NCBI RefSeq assembly: GCF_000153765.1
Contig: NZ_DS022295.1
Location: forward strand, 498,666 to 562,665
DNA: 64,000 bases
DNA from: Mariprofundus ferrooxydans PV-1
Lineage (GTDB): Bacteria > Pseudomonadota > Zetaproteobacteria > Mariprofundales > Mariprofundaceae
Direction: 5' to 3'
Part shown: positions 49,068 through 58,160 of the stretch, piece by piece
Numbering within the stretch: the first letter of the stretch is position 1
Layout: each line of letters starts with the position of its first letter
Made by a program: the position numbers and the translations under genes
The notes under the pieces: generated by a model
What the model was told of the DNA's origin: nothing
What the model saw: only the letters and a program-made list of their open reading frames with translations
Databases searched by the model: none

Positions 49068-50021
49068 TCAGGGCACGGCAACACGCTTGAGCAGTTCGGT
49101 AATGACATCATCGACGCTGACGCCGGCAGCTTCAGCTTCAAAGCTGAGCAGGATGCGGTGCCGCAGTACATCCGGCGCAATCGCCTGAATATCCTCCGGG
49201 CTGACGTAATCCCTGCCAGCAAGCCAGGCATGTGCACGGGCACAGCGATCCAGAGCAATGGTGGCACGCGGGCTGGCCGGATATTGAATCCAGCGCGCCA
49301 GATCCTGGCTATAGGAGGCAGGTTGCCGCGTAGCCAGCACCAGATGCACCAGATAATCCTCCAGCGCCTCTGCCATATGCATATCCATGACCTCACGCCG
49401 GGCAACGAAAATATCCGCCTGACTGATAGATATCTCCTGCTCCGCACTGGTCCCTGCAAACTCATCTCTGGAGAGGCGCAGAATAGCTTTTTCTGTTACA
49501 GCGTCGGGATAATCGATGCGCACATGCATCAGGAAACGATCAAGCTGCGCTTCGGGTAACGGATAGGTACCCTCCTGCTCAATCGGATTTTGTGTGGCCA
49601 TGACCAGAAACAACTCCGGCAGCGGATGGGTGGTCTTGCCTATGGTAATCTGGCGTTCGGCCATGGCTTCCAGCAATGCCGCCTGAACCTTGGCCGGTGC
49701 GCGGTTGATTTCATCAGCCAGCACCAGATTATGAAACAGCGGGCCGGCCTGAAAACGAAAGGATGAGTCCTGCGGGCGATAGATCTCCGTACCCGTCAGA
49801 TCCGATGGCAGCAAGTCCGGCGTAAACTGCACACGATGAAAATCAGCATCAATTCCTTCACTCAGCACCTTGATCGCACGTGTTTTGGCCAGCCCCGGCG
49901 CACCTTCTACCAACAGGTGCCCATCGGACAACAATGCAATCAACATACGATCTACCAGTACTTCCTGGCCCAATACTCTCTGTTGCACCCGTTTTTTCAG
50001 GGCATGAATTGGATTCGGCAT
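49068..50021 (-). CDS. moxR: MoxR family AAA+ ATPase
   Basis: The ATG at 50019-50021 has GGAG five bases upstream and gives 317 residues. Walker A GAPGLAKT is at 40-47, Walker B LVLADEI at 99-105, and the MoxR signature ATQNPIEQEGTYPLPEAQLD lies in the middle. MoxR ATPases act as chaperones that mature metal enzymes or complexes with VWA partners. A longer frame to 50081 is not preferred. It heads the Bat operon. Confidence 0.95.
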   Translation of the reverse strand: MPNPIHALKKRVQQRVLGQEVLVDRMLIALLSDGHLLVEGAPGLAKTRAIKVLSEGIDADFHRVQFTPDLLPSDLTGTEIYRPQDSSFRFQAGPLFHNLVLADEINRAPAKVQAALLEAMAERQITIGKTTHPLPELFLVMATQNPIEQEGTYPLPEAQLDRFLMHVRIDYPDAVTEKAILRLSRDEFAGTSAEQEISISQADIFVARREVMDMHMAEALEDYLVHLVLATRQPASYSQDLARWIQYPASPRATIALDRCARAHAWLAGRDYVSPEDIQAIAPDVLRHRILLSFEAEAAGVSVDDVITELLKRVAVP

Positions 50022-50153
50022 GTACGCTCCAAGGTATATGTATTGTTCCGGGCGGATCGTCACCACACGCATACCGCGCAATTGATCCGCCCGGTTTTAT
50101 GGGCGTGTTAAGACCCGATCAGCGAATCTTCAAAACTAAATATTACGGTTACA

Positions 50154-50639
50154 TTAATCGCGGAAGTTGGTGAATGATAACGGCCGATCTGTATCCATAC
50201 CGCGTACCAGCGTCATCACCTGCTGCAGATCATCACGCTTTTTGCCTGTCACACGCACCTGGTCACCCTGAATGGCAGCCTGAACCTTCATTTTTTCCTG
50301 CTTGATCTGTTTGACGATAGCCTTGGCCAGATCCGTACTGACGCCCTGTTTGATGCGGATCAGCTGGCGTTTGGTGCCGCCGCTTGCGTCTTCTGCATCC
50401 TCATACTCCAGGCACGATGGTTCCAGTTTGCGACGTACCAGCTTGGCGCGCAAAATTTCTGTGACGGTATTCAATTTATTGATATCGTCACCGACCACCG
50501 TGATCGTATCATCACCCAGTTCAATACTGGCCTTGCTGGCCTTGAAATCAAAGCGAGTGGTAATCTCCTTGATGACCTGATTGACGGCATTACTCATCTC
50601 CTGCATATCGGTTTCACTGACAATATCGAAACTGGGCAT
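50154..50639 (-). CDS. yajQ: YajQ family nucleotide-binding protein
   Basis: A 161-residue protein matching the UPF0234/YajQ family, with MPSFDIVSETDMQEMSNAVN at the start and the typical end RGMDTDRPLSFTNFRD. YajQ-type proteins bind nucleotides; some bind cyclic di-GMP and affect transcription. The gene stands alone, divergent from the M23 peptidase gene. Confidence 0.95.
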   Translation of the reverse strand: MPSFDIVSETDMQEMSNAVNQVIKEITTRFDFKASKASIELGDDTITVVGDDINKLNTVTEILRAKLVRRKLEPSCLEYEDAEDASGGTKRQLIRIKQGVSTDLAKAIVKQIKQEKMKVQAAIQGDQVRVTGKKRDDLQQVMTLVRGMDTDRPLSFTNFRD

Positions 50640-50785
50640 AATCGTTACTCCGGCTGTTGTGGTATTGGTATCACCCTATAGATAGTCGCTGCCTGCTGCA
50701 TTGCAAATGCATAGCCATGCCGGTCGGCACTCATCGCCGTTCCACTATCCACCGATGAAAAAACAAAACCCTGCCGCCTGATACT

Positions 50786-50813
50786 TTGACAAGCAATCCG
50801 GCAGACCTAGGTT
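50786..50813 (+). promoter_or_regulatory. Candidate promoter of the M23-kds-lpt unit
   Basis: TTGACA (50786-50791), a 16-base spacer and TAGGTT (50808-50813). The -35 is perfect and the -10 is weak. The predicted start would leave a leader of only about 15 bases before the peptidase TTG start. Confidence 0.4.
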
Positions 50814-50835
50814 TGCGACAAACAGGAGAAAGTGT

Positions 50836-52161
50836 TTGTCCAAATTCCGTTTACATGATCTATTAAAACAGTTGAAACACGGCAAACAGGCTGCCCCTGT
50901 GTCCGGCTCCCGCCGGCGCATTCCTGCATGGTCACTCTGGTCAGGGACGGCTGTAGCTGTTGTCCTGCTTTTCATCGTGATCGGCATCAGCATCTCCCCT
51001 GTTGCGCGTACGGTGATATCGCATGAGGAGTGGTTATCTCCTGAGTTGAGTAAAGCCAATAAAGTGGAGAGCAAAAGTATACGCATTCATCGGGGAGACC
51101 ATGCGGTTTCAATCCTGCAGCGGCTGGGTTTTAGCCTGTCTGAATCGCGTCAGATAGTGATTGCCGCCACTGATCGTTATAACCTCAAGGATATTCGTAC
51201 GGGAAAGGTGTTTAAACGTGTGGATTCTGCCGAGAGTACCGATGTCTATTACAACATCAACGAAATGGCCCAGCTGCACCTGCAACGACAAATCGGTCAA
51301 CAGGTATGGACATGTAACATGGAGGCCCGCACCCTGCTAACCCGCCAGCGCGTCGTGACCGGCAAGATCGTGGACAGCCTGTTTGGTGCTGCCGACGAAG
51401 CCGGGATGGATCAGCGTACGACAATGAATCTGGTGGATATCTTTGCATGGGACATAGATTTTGCCAGAGATATGCGCCGTGGAGACAGCTTCAGTGTAGT
51501 ATATGAAGAGCATTTTGGTGAAGATGGAAGGATTTTGGACACCACGATTCTGGCGGCTGAATTCGTCAATCAGGGCAACCATTTCAGAGCCGTTCGCTAC
51601 GAGAAAAGCGATGGCACAAGCAGCTATTATACCCCTGACGGAAAAAGTATGCGCAAGGCCTATCTGAAAGCTCCGGTAAAATTCTCGCGCATCTCTTCCC
51701 GTTTCCAGCTCAGCCGGAAGCACCCTATTCTCGGTTATACCCGCGCCCATCGCGGTGTGGATTACGCGGCCTCGTCAGGCACCCCCATCCATGCTGTTGG
51801 CGATGGCTATATCAGTTTTATCGGCTGGAAGCACGGGTTTGGCCGCTTTATCCTGATTACTCACAATAATCGCAATCACTCTACCGCCTATGCTCATATG
51901 CGGGCATTTGCCCGTGGTCTCAAGCGCGGGGACAGGGTCAAGCAGGGACAAGTCATCGGTTATGTCGGCATGTCCGGCCTGGCCACCGGCCCCCACCTGC
52001 ATTTTGAGTTCCGGGTCAGAGGCGTGGCCGTCAACCCGCTGACTGTCAAGCACCCGCCTGCCCGCCCGATTCCCGCCAAAGAACGTGATCGGTTTATGCA
52101 GCAAACCGCTCCACTTCTGGTAGAGTTGAATAAATTGCAGTCTCCGGCTGCCTGGGGCTGA
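50836..52161 (+). CDS. M23 (LytM) peptidase, MepM-like
   Basis: A 441-residue protein starting at TTG with AGGAG upstream. One N-terminal membrane helix (37-54) is followed by an OapA/LysM-like region and a LytM domain whose zinc ligands are H305-x3-D309 (HRGVDYA) and H387-x-H389 (PHLHFEF). It should cut peptide cross-links in peptidoglycan to allow growth. The gene is immediately followed by kdsD (one base apart), so the cell wall hydrolase is co-transcribed with Kdo and Lpt genes. Confidence 0.9.
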   Translation: MSKFRLHDLLKQLKHGKQAAPVSGSRRRIPAWSLWSGTAVAVVLLFIVIGISISPVARTVISHEEWLSPELSKANKVESKSIRIHRGDHAVSILQRLGFSLSESRQIVIAATDRYNLKDIRTGKVFKRVDSAESTDVYYNINEMAQLHLQRQIGQQVWTCNMEARTLLTRQRVVTGKIVDSLFGAADEAGMDQRTTMNLVDIFAWDIDFARDMRRGDSFSVVYEEHFGEDGRILDTTILAAEFVNQGNHFRAVRYEKSDGTSSYYTPDGKSMRKAYLKAPVKFSRISSRFQLSRKHPILGYTRAHRGVDYAASSGTPIHAVGDGYISFIGWKHGFGRFILITHNNRNHSTAYAHMRAFARGLKRGDRVKQGQVIGYVGMSGLATGPHLHFEFRVRGVAVNPLTVKHPPARPIPAKERDRFMQQTAPLLVELNKLQSPAAWG

Positions 52162-52162
52162 G

Positions 52163-53149
52163 ATGACAACAGAAGAGATTCATATGAAACAACAGGCATG
52201 GCTGGATAAGGCTCGCAAGGTGCTGGACATTGAAATAGCGGCACTGCAGGCGCAGCGGGAGTCACTGGACGACTCATTTGTTCAGGCAGTGGCAACGATT
52301 CTCGATCTGAAGGGACGACTGGTCGTCGTCGGCATGGGAAAATCCGGCATTATCGCCAAAAAAATCGCCGCCACCTTTGCATCGACCGGGACACCGGCAT
52401 TTTTTGTACATGCCGCCGAAGCGCAGCATGGTGATCTGGGCATGATTACCGGGCAGGATGCAGTACTGGCACTATCGCACAGTGGCGAAACCGCTGAAGT
52501 GTGCGGCCTGTTACCCGAGATACGTCGCCGCGGTGCACATGTCATTGCCATGACCGGAGATCGTTCCTCAACACTGGCCAGATATGCCGATACCGTGCTG
52601 CATATCGACGTGCAGCTGGAGGCATGTCCACTGAACCTGGCTCCTACCGCTTCTACCACCGCAACGCTGGCACTCGGTGATGCGCTGGCCGTGGTAGTAC
52701 TTAAGGAACGGGGCTTTCGCGAGGAGGATTTCGCACGCGTGCATCCGGCAGGCAGCCTCGGTCGCAAACTGTTACGCGTTCAGGATATCATGCATCAGGG
52801 GCAGGAGCTGCCTATGGTGGCGCGCACGGCAAGCCTGCGCGAAGCGATCATGGAGATCAGCGCCCATCGTCTGGGCATCACCGGTGTGACAGACGGTGGA
52901 GATATCATCGGCTGCATCAGCGATGGCGATCTGCGCCGCATACTGGAATCCGGCCATATGGATCTGGACGCGCCGGTGTATACGCTGATGCATCCGAATC
53001 CAATGTGCATTGATGCCGGACGACTGGCCAGTGAGGCGCTGCGCCTGATGGAAGAAAACAAGGTCCTTGTTCTCTTCGCCCGTGACGAGCACGGACAGGT
53101 TAACGGCATCATTCATATGCACGATATTCTGCAGGGAGGTATAAAATAG
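52163..53149 (+). CDS. kdsD: Arabinose-5-phosphate isomerase (KdsD/KpsF)
   Basis: A 328-residue enzyme with an N-terminal SIS domain (VVVGMGKSGIIAKKIAATFA and SHSGETAEV) and two C-terminal CBS domains (about 205-325). It converts ribulose-5-phosphate to arabinose-5-phosphate, the first step of Kdo synthesis for lipopolysaccharide. An ATG at 52184 is an alternative start with AGAAGAG upstream. It is followed directly by kdsC. Confidence 0.95.
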   Translation: MTTEEIHMKQQAWLDKARKVLDIEIAALQAQRESLDDSFVQAVATILDLKGRLVVVGMGKSGIIAKKIAATFASTGTPAFFVHAAEAQHGDLGMITGQDAVLALSHSGETAEVCGLLPEIRRRGAHVIAMTGDRSSTLARYADTVLHIDVQLEACPLNLAPTASTTATLALGDALAVVVLKERGFREEDFARVHPAGSLGRKLLRVQDIMHQGQELPMVARTASLREAIMEISAHRLGITGVTDGGDIIGCISDGDLRRILESGHMDLDAPVYTLMHPNPMCIDAGRLASEALRLMEENKVLVLFARDEHGQVNGIIHMHDILQGGIK

Positions 53150-53719
53150 ATGAAATACCGTGGATATCACTTCCCATTTGAAGCCGCCCGAAACATCCGT
53201 ATGCTCGTTCTTGATGTTGATGGCGTGATGACCGATGGCTCAATTATCATGAACGGTGAGGGAGATGAGTTGAAAGCGTTTAATGTGCGCGATGGCCACG
53301 GCATTAAACTGCTCCAGCGAGCCGGCATTGAAGTGGCTATCATTACCGGCCGCACTTCCAATGTGGTCGAAGCACGCGCCCGTGATCTGGGTATTCAATA
53401 CACCATTCAGGGCAGCCTGAACAAGGCGGAGGCACTGATCGAGCTGGAAGCACAATCCGGCATCCCGGCCAACCAATGCGCCATGATGGGCGATGATGTG
53501 CTGGATCTGCCGCCGATGTATTGCATGCCACTGAGCCTGGCTCCTGCCGATGCACATCAGGCTGTGCTGGGCTATGTCGACTGGGTCTCGGATTACTGCG
53601 GCGGTCGCGGTGCTATCCGACAGGCGGCTGAGGGACTGATCATCGCCCGGAAAGCATGGGAGTCGGTGATTGGTACGCGCTATAACGTATCCCCCGTTCA
53701 ATGCGGTTGGGATATTTAA
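53150..53719 (+). CDS. kdsC: Kdo-8-phosphate phosphatase (KdsC)
   Basis: A 189-residue HAD phosphatase with nucleophile motif LDVDGVMTDG, TGR in the second motif and GDDVLDLPPM in the fourth. It removes phosphate from Kdo-8-phosphate. The ATG directly follows the kdsD stop and has GGAGG ten bases upstream. The lptC start lies four bases after its stop. Confidence 0.95.
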   Translation: MKYRGYHFPFEAARNIRMLVLDVDGVMTDGSIIMNGEGDELKAFNVRDGHGIKLLQRAGIEVAIITGRTSNVVEARARDLGIQYTIQGSLNKAEALIELEAQSGIPANQCAMMGDDVLDLPPMYCMPLSLAPADAHQAVLGYVDWVSDYCGGRGAIRQAAEGLIIARKAWESVIGTRYNVSPVQCGWDI

Positions 53720-53723
53720 TCGA

Positions 53724-54299
53724 ATGCACAATGGCTGGCGATGGCTGAAATGGACAAGTCTGCTGATAGCGACCGGCAGCATTGTCATCGCTGTATTCCT
53801 GATCTGGTCGGCAGGACCTCAGCGCCCCGCCAGAGATTCAAACGGAACAGAAAAACCCAGGACGGAAGTTGACGCACCTGTTATCGTCGAACGCAAGGAT
53901 GGACGTGTGCTATGGCAGCTGCGCGCCAGTGAAGCCAGCCAGCAACTGGACGGGCAAATGCACCTGATTGGCCCCCAACTGCGTCTGTACACCGAAACCG
54001 GAGCGGAGGTGAATATTAATGGTGAGCAGGCCTGGTTTAACCCGCTCAAGCGCAATGTTCATTTTCAGGATCACGTCAAGGTTGTTTACGGGGAGTGGAC
54101 GATGACCAGTCAGAGTCTGATCTATAGCAGCTCCAGCGACCAGCTCAGCGTACCGGGAGCCTTTATCATCCATGGTAAAACGGTTAACGCACACGGAAAG
54201 CATATGGTTTTCCATCGTATTAACGAACAGGTTGACGTCAAGGAAGGTGTATGGATTGAGGATACGAGTCCGAAATGGCAAGGAGTCACTCCACGATGA
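53724..54299 (+). CDS. lptC: LPS export protein LptC
   Basis: The start at 53724 gives 191 residues: one N-terminal membrane helix (WTSLLIATGSIVIAVFLIWS, about 8-27) and a periplasmic beta-jellyroll (EKPRTEVDAPVIVERKDGRV onward). LptC links the LptBFG transporter to LptA in lipopolysaccharide export. The longer frame from 53670 overlaps kdsC and is not preferred. The ribosome site is weak, so translation may depend on kdsC. Confidence 0.9.
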   Translation: MHNGWRWLKWTSLLIATGSIVIAVFLIWSAGPQRPARDSNGTEKPRTEVDAPVIVERKDGRVLWQLRASEASQQLDGQMHLIGPQLRLYTETGAEVNINGEQAWFNPLKRNVHFQDHVKVVYGEWTMTSQSLIYSSSSDQLSVPGAFIIHGKTVNAHGKHMVFHRINEQVDVKEGVWIEDTSPKWQGVTPR

Positions 54300-54796
54300 A
54301 ATCTAATAGCAAGCTGACGCGTTACCTTCCGGCTCTGCTGGCATGTTTTCTGCCGCTCTCCGCCTGGGCTGGCACGATACAGATCGAAGCGAAAAAAATG
54401 ACCCTGCTGCAAAAAGAGAGCAAAGTGGAGTTTACTGGCAAGGTACACCTGACCCGCGACACCATGCAAATGGACTGTGATCACCTGGTCGCTTACTACA
54501 GTGATCATCAACTGACCCATGCCGATGCGGACGGCCACGTCGTCATCGTTCAGGATAAGGTGCACGGTCACTCAAACAAAGCCAGACTGGATCAGATCAA
54601 AGGTATACTAACACTGACCGGCCAGGCTGTGCTGGAACAGCAGGGTAACCGGGTTGAGGGTGAAACCATCGTACACAATCTGAATTCGCAGAAAACCGTT
54701 GTGACACCGGATACAGGCGGGCGCATTCACATGACGATCGAATCCGAAGATAACGGTGCGGCCACCACCATCCTACCCGGGAAGGTTTCCAAGTGA
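54296..54796 (+). CDS. lptA: LPS transport periplasmic protein LptA
   Basis: The ATG at 54296 has AAGGAG ten bases upstream and overlaps the lptC stop by four bases (ATGA). It gives 166 residues with a signal peptide (1-25, ending AWA-G) and an OstA-type jellyroll (IQIEAKKMTLLQKESKVEFT onward). LptA forms the periplasmic bridge for lipopolysaccharide. The start at 54275 would add seven residues and is less likely. Confidence 0.92.
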   Translation: MKSNSKLTRYLPALLACFLPLSAWAGTIQIEAKKMTLLQKESKVEFTGKVHLTRDTMQMDCDHLVAYYSDHQLTHADADGHVVIVQDKVHGHSNKARLDQIKGILTLTGQAVLEQQGNRVEGETIVHNLNSQKTVVTPDTGGRIHMTIESEDNGAATTILPGKVSK

Positions 54797-55524
54797 GTAC
54801 GGTCCACCACCTTTCCGCTCGCGGCCTGTGCAAGGCCTATCGCAGTAAGCAGGTCGTTTCAAATGTAGATATGGATGTCTATTCGGGTGAATGCATTGGC
54901 CTGCTCGGCCCCAATGGAGCAGGTAAAACCACAAGCTTTTATATGGTTTCCGGCCTGATACGCGCAGATAAAGGAGAGATCTCACTGGATGATATGGATA
55001 TTACCGAACAGCCCATGCATCTGCGCGCCCGTAGCGGCATTGGTTACCTGCCTCAGGAGGCCAGCATCTTTCGCAAGTTAAGCGTGCGCGATAACCTGCT
55101 GGCCATCTTTGAAACACTGAACCTGCCATCTGCCCAGATCGAGGAAGAGCTCGAGGCACTGTTGGTCGACCTGGGTATTGAAGCTGTTCAACATCAGAAG
55201 GCCTATACACTTTCCGGCGGTCAACGCCGTCGTACGGAAATTGCCCGCGCACTGGTCACCAAGCCGAAGTTCCTGCTACTGGATGAACCATTTGCCGGCG
55301 TGGATCCCATTGCCGTGGAGGATATTCAAGCCATTATCGCCGAATTACGCAGCAAGGGCATCGGCATACTGATTACCGATCATAATGTGCGTGATACCCT
55401 CTCCATTTGTGATCGTGCCTATCTGATGAGCGCAGGCGAGATTATCGTAAACGGCACTCCGGACAATATTATTACCCATCCGGATGCACGCAGACTCTAT
55501 CTGGGCGAAAGCTTTTCCATGTAA
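54793..55524 (+). CDS. lptB: LPS export ABC transporter ATPase LptB
   Basis: A 243-residue ABC ATPase with Walker A GPNGAGKTT (36-44), a signature variant LSGGQRRRTEIARAL, Walker B FLLLDEPFAG and the H-loop histidine in LITDHNVRDT. The GTG start overlaps the lptA stop. It powers extraction of lipopolysaccharide from the inner membrane with LptF and LptG, which are not in this window. No rpoN follows, unlike in many relatives. Confidence 0.96.
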   Translation: MSTVHHLSARGLCKAYRSKQVVSNVDMDVYSGECIGLLGPNGAGKTTSFYMVSGLIRADKGEISLDDMDITEQPMHLRARSGIGYLPQEASIFRKLSVRDNLLAIFETLNLPSAQIEEELEALLVDLGIEAVQHQKAYTLSGGQRRRTEIARALVTKPKFLLLDEPFAGVDPIAVEDIQAIIAELRSKGIGILITDHNVRDTLSICDRAYLMSAGEIIVNGTPDNIITHPDARRLYLGESFSM

Positions 55525-55620
55525 TGACAAACACATGTTACGATTGCCATCGATGTATCATCAGTGATGCACAACCATCTATTATGAGAGACCTGTGCCG
55601 CAAAGGAGGGTTCCGCTGCT

Positions 55621-56247
55621 ATGAATAACAATACCATTGAGCAAGCTGATGAACCCGTTATTGTTGCGGTTACCGGTGCATCCGGCGCACCCTATGCCCT
55701 GAGACTGATTCAGCGATTGGCACGCACCGGTATGACACAGCACCTGCTGCTCTCCGATGCAGCACGGGTGGTATTAAAACAGGAAGTCGACCTGGACTTG
55801 CCGGCAGAGCCGAAACTCGCTGCACAGGCGCTTGCCAGCGCATTGGGTGTCGATGCAGATGCTATCCACTGTTACGGTACCCGAGACTGGTTTTCCCCTT
55901 CGGCTTCCGGCTCTGCCGGCATTCGCCGAATGATTGTTATCCCCTGCTCAATGGGCACACTGGCACGTATTGCATGCGGTGCATCCGATAACCTGATCGA
56001 GCGTGCAGCCGATGTTATGATCAAGGAGCGCAGGCAGCTGATCCTTGTGCCGCGTGAAACGCCACTCTCTGCCATTCATTTGGAGAATATGCTCAAACTG
56101 GCCCGTTTGGGTGTCGATATTATTCCCGCCATGCCCGGCTTCTATCACCGCCCTGAAACACTGGATGATATCATCGACTTCGTCGTCGACCGCGCACTCT
56201 CTCACATGGATATTGCGACGCCAGAGGCGAAGAAATGGGGTCAATAG
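55621..56247 (+). CDS. ubiX: Flavin prenyltransferase UbiX
   Basis: A 208-residue enzyme with the flavin motif AVTGASGAPYAL near the N-terminus, IPCSMGTLARIA in the middle and LVPRETPLSAIHL. UbiX prenylates FMN to make the cofactor of the decarboxylase UbiD in ubiquinone synthesis. AAAGGAGG lies upstream. It begins about 100 bases after lptB and is followed by a lipoprotein gene that overlaps it by 13 bases. Confidence 0.95.
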   Translation: MNNNTIEQADEPVIVAVTGASGAPYALRLIQRLARTGMTQHLLLSDAARVVLKQEVDLDLPAEPKLAAQALASALGVDADAIHCYGTRDWFSPSASGSAGIRRMIVIPCSMGTLARIACGASDNLIERAADVMIKERRQLILVPRETPLSAIHLENMLKLARLGVDIIPAMPGFYHRPETLDDIIDFVVDRALSHMDIATPEAKKWGQ

Positions 56248-56846
56248 CAGGCAGGCGTCAACCCGTGTTGGCACTGCTCCTGCTCATCTGCCTGCCCGGC
56301 TGTGTTGCACTTGGCGCAGCTGCCGCCGTCCCGGGCACACTGGTCGATGTCGTTACCGATCAGTTCCGTGGGGAGGAGGTCAGCTTCGCCTCTAACATGC
56401 GCCGTACGATTGCAGCAACCCAGGCGGTTCTGCAAACCATGCAACTGGACATCGACGTCCTCGAAAGTCAGCAGAATGGCGGCTATATCATAGGCTTCAG
56501 CAACGACAGGCTGGATGGCACCATCAACTTGCGCAAACAGACCGAACGGCTGACCACAATGAATGTGAAGGTTCGTTCGAACACACGTGAGAAATCCGTA
56601 GAACGCGCAATTGTCGATCTTCTACGGCAGGAGCTGAAAACCCTGCCTGAGACAGTGCAATTCGATAAATCGCAGTATCAAAGCCTGATGGAAAAGCCGT
56701 CGACTGCGTCAGCTCGTGTTGGCTGGTTCAGAGCCGGCGCCCGACTGCAGGTGGTAGCACAACAGAGCGGCAAGCAGGACTGGTTGAAAGTAGAGTTACC
56801 ATCAGGAAAAATGGCTTACCTGAAAGGCACTGTTGTTAATAAATAA
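56235..56846 (+). CDS. Lipoprotein with SH3-like domain
   Basis: A 203-residue lipoprotein with lipobox CLPGC (lipidated C23). The first part resembles DUF3568 (RRTIAATQAVLQTMQLDI), a family of small secreted proteins. The C-terminal 60 residues look like a bacterial SH3 domain (VGWFRAGARLQVVAQQSGKQ, then DWLKVELPSGKMAYLKG), common in cell-wall binding proteins. It overlaps the ubiX end and leads into ubiK. Function is not known. Confidence 0.75.
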   Translation: MGSIAGRRQPVLALLLLICLPGCVALGAAAAVPGTLVDVVTDQFRGEEVSFASNMRRTIAATQAVLQTMQLDIDVLESQQNGGYIIGFSNDRLDGTINLRKQTERLTTMNVKVRSNTREKSVERAIVDLLRQELKTLPETVQFDKSQYQSLMEKPSTASARVGWFRAGARLQVVAQQSGKQDWLKVELPSGKMAYLKGTVVNK

Positions 56847-56871
56847 AAAATTCGTAAGGCTCGGAGGAAAC

Positions 56872-57129
56872 ATGACAAACAACCAACAGACCATGGATGA
56901 TATTGCAGAAAAAATCGCCGGCGGCATCCGTATGCTGGGCGGCCTCAAACAGGGGGCGGAAGAGCAGGTGCGCAATATCGTTGAGGGTGCCCTCTCCCAG
57001 TTTGATGTGGTCACTCACGAGCGCATGCAGGTGCAGGAAGCGATGTTGAAAAAGTCCAGAGATGAACTGGCGGCACTGGATGCACGAGTGCATGAACTGG
57101 AAGCGCAAATCAAACTGCTGAGCAAATAA
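56872..57129 (+). CDS. ubiK: Ubiquinone biosynthesis accessory factor UbiK
   Basis: The ATG at 56872 has GGAGG four bases upstream and gives 85 residues. The product is a helical, coiled-coil forming protein (EAMLKKSRDELAALDARVHE) of the BMFP/YqiC family, now called UbiK. UbiK assists UbiJ in late, soluble steps of ubiquinone synthesis. A longer frame from 56833 lacks a site. Its position two genes after ubiX supports a quinone-related group. Confidence 0.88.
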   Translation: MTNNQQTMDDIAEKIAGGIRMLGGLKQGAEEQVRNIVEGALSQFDVVTHERMQVQEAMLKKSRDELAALDARVHELEAQIKLLSK

Positions 57130-57135
57130 AGTTTC

Positions 57136-57172
57136 TCTCCCCTGACCCGGCCAGTCCGGCTATCAGGGGAGA
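57136..57172. terminator. Bidirectional terminator-like hairpin
   Basis: TCTCCCCTGA (57136-57145) and TCAGGGGAGA (57163-57172) form a perfect ten-pair stem around a loop with its own CCGG/CCGG pairing. It lies between the convergent ubiK and methyltransferase genes. On the minus strand the stem is followed by AAACTTTATTT, a partial T-run. Confidence 0.7.
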
Positions 57173-57185
57173 AAAACCTGAAACA

Positions 57186-57764
57186 TCATCTCCCGGTACG
57201 ACGCAGCATGTGCCCCAGCTCAAAGCGCCCGTTTTTGTGGGGAACCAGCACCGCTCCCGTTTCCTCCGGCCACTGCCAGCGTGAGGCATCGAACAGTTCT
57301 CGCATCATGAGCAGGTCGCAGTGAAATGGCGGCCCCCCGCGTATACCTGTCTGCATAAACAGGGCATATAAAACACCCTCCGGCTTAAGCCAGCCATGCA
57401 AGCGCTGTTCATAATCGGCACGCTGTTCAGGCTCAATGGCACACAGGCATGTCTGCTCATACACGGCATCGAAGCAGTGGTCGGGCGCATAGGCAAACAG
57501 GTCTCCGTTCACCAGCTCTGCATCCAGATCTTCCTGCTCCAATTGTTGACTCAGGTGTGCAATAGCCGAGGGGGCAATATCAATCGCTGTCACCCTGAAT
57601 CCCAGCCTCGCCAGTTCAATCACTTCATGTCCACGACCGCAACCGGGGATCAACACGCGAGCCTCAAGGTGCAAATGATCAACCAGTTGAGTCAGCGCCG
57701 GACTCACCCCGCCTCTGTCCCAGCCGGTTTCACCGCGCTGATATCGCTCTTCCCAAACAGTCAT
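57186..57764 (-). CDS. TPMT-family SAM-dependent methyltransferase
   Basis: A 192-residue class I methyltransferase of the thiopurine methyltransferase family, with the start WEERYQRGETGWDRGG and motif I VLIPGCGRGHEVIELARLGF (36-55). Relatives methylate sulfur, selenium or tellurium compounds and some aliphatic thiols. Its place beside the sulfide oxidation genes suggests detoxification of thiols or sulfide, which is inference. It lies ten bases downstream of the osmC-type gene, so it is the last gene of the sqr transcript. Confidence 0.85.
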   Translation of the reverse strand: MTVWEERYQRGETGWDRGGVSPALTQLVDHLHLEARVLIPGCGRGHEVIELARLGFRVTAIDIAPSAIAHLSQQLEQEDLDAELVNGDLFAYAPDHCFDAVYEQTCLCAIEPEQRADYEQRLHGWLKPEGVLYALFMQTGIRGGPPFHCDLLMMRELFDASRWQWPEETGAVLVPHKNGRFELGHMLRRTGR

Positions 57765-57773
57765 GTGTGCACC

Positions 57774-58160
57774 TTATTTGACGATCACATTCATCAGCGG
57801 CGGATGCATCAATGTGGCGTGAATCAGACACTGATTGGCGACACGCTCCACAGCCTTACGCCTGTTTGCCGGCAACTCCGGCAACTCCACTTCTACTGTG
57901 AATGAGCCGATGCGCTTGGGATCGTCCATCACCTGCCAGTCGCAACCGACCGCAAGCCCTGTTGTATCGATACCGGCCTGTGTGCAGTAACGCGCCACAT
58001 AGTGGGCAATACAACCAGCCAGTGATGCAGCCATCAGCTCCGGCGGCGTCATACCTGAATCTTCACCACCGTTATCCAGCGGTTGATCAATGGTAATCGT
58101 ATGAGAGCGGCAGGCTGCCGTAAAACGGCAGCCTCCGTCATAGGCAATTTGCATACGCAC
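57774..58160 (-). CDS. OsmC family protein
   Basis: A 128-residue OsmC/Ohr-type protein with two conserved cysteines, C50 (ASLAGCIAHYVARY) and C111 (ANQCLIHATL). It may reduce organic hydroperoxides or handle sulfane sulfur. The GTG start overlaps the sqr stop by one base (TAGTG); an ATG two codons later is an alternative. Coupling with SQR suggests a role with polysulfide or related oxidants. Confidence 0.85.
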   Translation of the reverse strand: MRMQIAYDGGCRFTAACRSHTITIDQPLDNGGEDSGMTPPELMAASLAGCIAHYVARYCTQAGIDTTGLAVGCDWQVMDDPKRIGSFTVEVELPELPANRRKAVERVANQCLIHATLMHPPLMNVIVK

